A DNA stretch of 64,000 nucleotides. Origin: Xestospongia muta. Lineage: Eukaryota > Porifera > Demospongiae > Haplosclerida > Petrosiidae. Made by a program: the position numbers and the translations under genes. Where the stretch lies: assembly GCA_963693285.1 (NCBI GenBank), contig OY848917.1, positions 4,392,618 to 4,456,617 on the forward strand, written 5' to 3'. The notes below the pieces were generated by a model. The model did not search any database and had not been told where the DNA came from. It was given only the letters and a program-made list of their open reading frames with translations. Below are positions 46,605-64,000 of this stretch, in pieces (within the stretch, counting starts at the first letter, position 1; every line of letters begins with the position of its first letter).

Positions 46605-48614
46605 CAATTTTTCCATTAAATTTCTCTTTAATTATCTTGCTGTGTACATCATGCATGCAGTTTACTGTTGTATTTTTATGTTTAGATGTGTGTGTGTTTG
46701 AATAACCTATAAATTCCACTTGTAAAATCATGTTTGTTTTGAATTGTTGTTTTCGTTTTTGTAAGTATTTGTTGTGTATATGTCCTAACCTGGCTTTTTA
46801 GAAAGCTACAATGCATTACCATGTCAACTGTTCTTGATTTCTGTTGTATTTTATATCCTTGTGGTAATCAAACAAGCATGTATTACTAAACCATGCACAT
46901 CAGTGACACCACATACTATAATAGGTATTGATAACATGCTTGCCAAATATAAGTTATGATAATGAGTGTGTACATTGCTATAGTAGTGACAACTAAACCT
47001 TGAAAAGCCAGTTAATACTAGTTGATATATACACATGGAACAATCAATATTTACTTTTTACTAAGGTATGCTGTCTGTATTGCTATTAAACCAATAATTT
47101 GAGATATAACTGTACCATTAAATTAAGAAACATTCACTATAAAAAAGAGAGCAGATTTGTCTGAGAGTTGGATTCAAACAGTTGGAATAGTCATGTACAT
47201 AGGTATGTTCAATTATTTTACAAGAATTATCACAGACATGTACTACAAAAAGAGGAAATACAATTGAAATTGTAGGGAATGTGTACAAATTTGATGTAAG
47301 TTCTAATAGAGGACAGTCAAATTTAGTTAACACAAAGATTGTTGATCTCTAGATATCTCTAAAAAGAGATAACAGAACTCAAAAAGACACCTAGCAAAAT
47401 ACATTGGTAAAGTACAGGAAAAAAGACAATAGGTCTACCCTGCAGCAATCACTTTGACAAAATCACCTCTGTTGGGCGTGATTCTACACTAAGTTATAAC
47501 AGCACAATAGCTCATAACATCAGATTGAAAAGAAATGGAGCTGCAAAGGTAAATGTTGCAGTTGAAATCACGGATATAGACTTAGAGGTTAAATAATTTT
47601 CTTGATAATACATTGAAGTGGGTACATTGACTAGCTTGCATGTACACAACTATTCTTTGTTTAAGTTATATTAAAGTTAGATAGTAATCACATAATATGT
47701 ATTAGTGTAAACTTACCTTGTGTAGCTGGCTGGCAAATAGATTGATTTGTCTTTATTCATTTTTGTAGCAGGTATACAATTTATGTAAGTTTGAACCTGA
47801 GGGCTATTATAAAGTTCTTGTAGTCCTTGACTAATTGCAAAGGCACACTTGTACACAAAAACTAGAAAACAATTGTTCAACTACTTATACTTTTGATGTC
47901 TTGTTAACTGTGACATATGAGCAGTTAAGGGGCATCACAGTATCATTTCCTCTACATTTTATAGGTTTTTTAATTCTAGTTTCATCAATCAATTTCATAT
48001 AAAGTACAGCATGAGAAATGCTAACAATTTATTTTAAATTTCAAGATATTGAATATATAAGAAATCATAATTATGCATAAGAAACTGAAGTTTTATTTAT
48101 TAAAATAATCTAAAATATCTTAACTTTCTATTTAATGTTCCATTTAGATAGTTCTTGAGGTCTAAAAAAGGAAACATAAAATAAGACACATAAAACTATG
48201 ATTAAAACAATTATCCTATAATTGTTTTGGAAGTAAGCAAACACTGGAGTTATAAAGATTAGAGAATTGGTACCAGTGTCTGTTAAATGACTTAAAAAGT
48301 TAGAATAAATTTAAAGGTAGAGAAGTAAGCTAGCAAGATAAGTATAATCAGTCACATAGTCATAGCACTTGTCGTTAAGGTTAATGAAACTTATTGGTTT
48401 CCATATGCATCAGCAGTTAAAGTAAGTGGTTTAATTTTATTTGTTGTTTTCAATTATTCCACACAATAATAGAATAAAAGAAAGCACATGGACATGGAAA
48501 ACATGTAGTCCAAAACAATTATAAGACTGCCTAGCATGCATTTCAGGCAGTAAATATAAACTATTTTATTAAAGCCTAGCAGGAAATCCACAATGATTTT
48601 AAGGTATTAACAGT
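46605..48614. other. Convergent intergenic region with candidate extra exons
   Basis: This is the 3' side of two convergent genes. Mostly AT-rich non-coding. On the minus strand two exon-like segments stand out: 47717-47861 (TTTCTAG acceptor, GTAAGT donor, open in one frame as VYKCAFAISQGLQELYNS...) and 47489-47540 (CTTTGCAG acceptor, stop TAG). Their phases fit each other, but not directly the last NCAPD3 exon as annotated. Confidence 0.45.

Positions 48615-64000
<15,386 letters not shown>

Overview
This window looks like AT-rich nuclear DNA from an early-branching animal, most probably a demosponge of the Amphimedon type. That assignment is inferred from short AT-rich introns with clean GT/AG borders, metazoan genes (a condensin II subunit, an EF-hand protein, an IgGFc-binding-type secreted protein) and many decayed DNA transposons and Ty3/Gypsy fragments. 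No database search was possible. All exon borders below were set by hand from splice sites and phase continuity.

Layout. Positions 1-20.3 kb are a repeat graveyard with no intact host gene. They hold a Gypsy RT/RNase H fossil, a hAT transposase fossil, a short pogo/Tigger element with both terminal inverted repeats, a Gypsy body mixed with a LINE-like piece, BED-finger and integrase fragments, a two-ORF PIF/Harbinger fossil, a hAT-type MITE with an 8-bp target duplication, and an old segmental duplication (3.0-4.0 kb versus 18.3-20.3 kb). Positions 21.3-31.9 kb (minus strand) encode secreted proteins. One is a large mosaic gene with two IgGFc-binding exons, two cysteine-rich modules, nine 37-residue Ser/Thr-rich exons carried on exact 248-bp exon-plus-intron cassettes, and four somatomedin-B-like exons. 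Every intron in it is phase 1. Just upstream lies a secreted cysteine-rich, possibly stanniocalcin-like protein (204 codons) whose third exon has a phase-compatible donor that could splice into the mosaic gene.

Positions 31.9-36.2 kb are non-coding as far as I can see. An intronless EF-hand gene (minus, 36.2-36.8 kb) sits head-to-head with a ten-exon plus-strand gene (37.4-46.6 kb, 1,777 residues in one unbroken frame). Its product combines a long alpha-helical repeat region with a Cys2...His zinc module resembling bacterial HNH-like domains and a C-terminal cysteine cluster. Convergent to it, 48.6-64.0 kb (minus) carries 27 exons of NCAPD3, the HEAT-repeat subunit of condensin II, open at its 5' end. 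Its introns hold two very long (CT)n tracts that abut 3' splice sites, a 38-39-bp minisatellite with higher-order structure, and 30-bp and 21-bp tandem repeats.

The most notable structure is the 248-bp cassette array. It appears to show a protein stalk being lengthened by tandem duplication of a complete symmetric exon with its intron, with two neighbouring units identical by eye.
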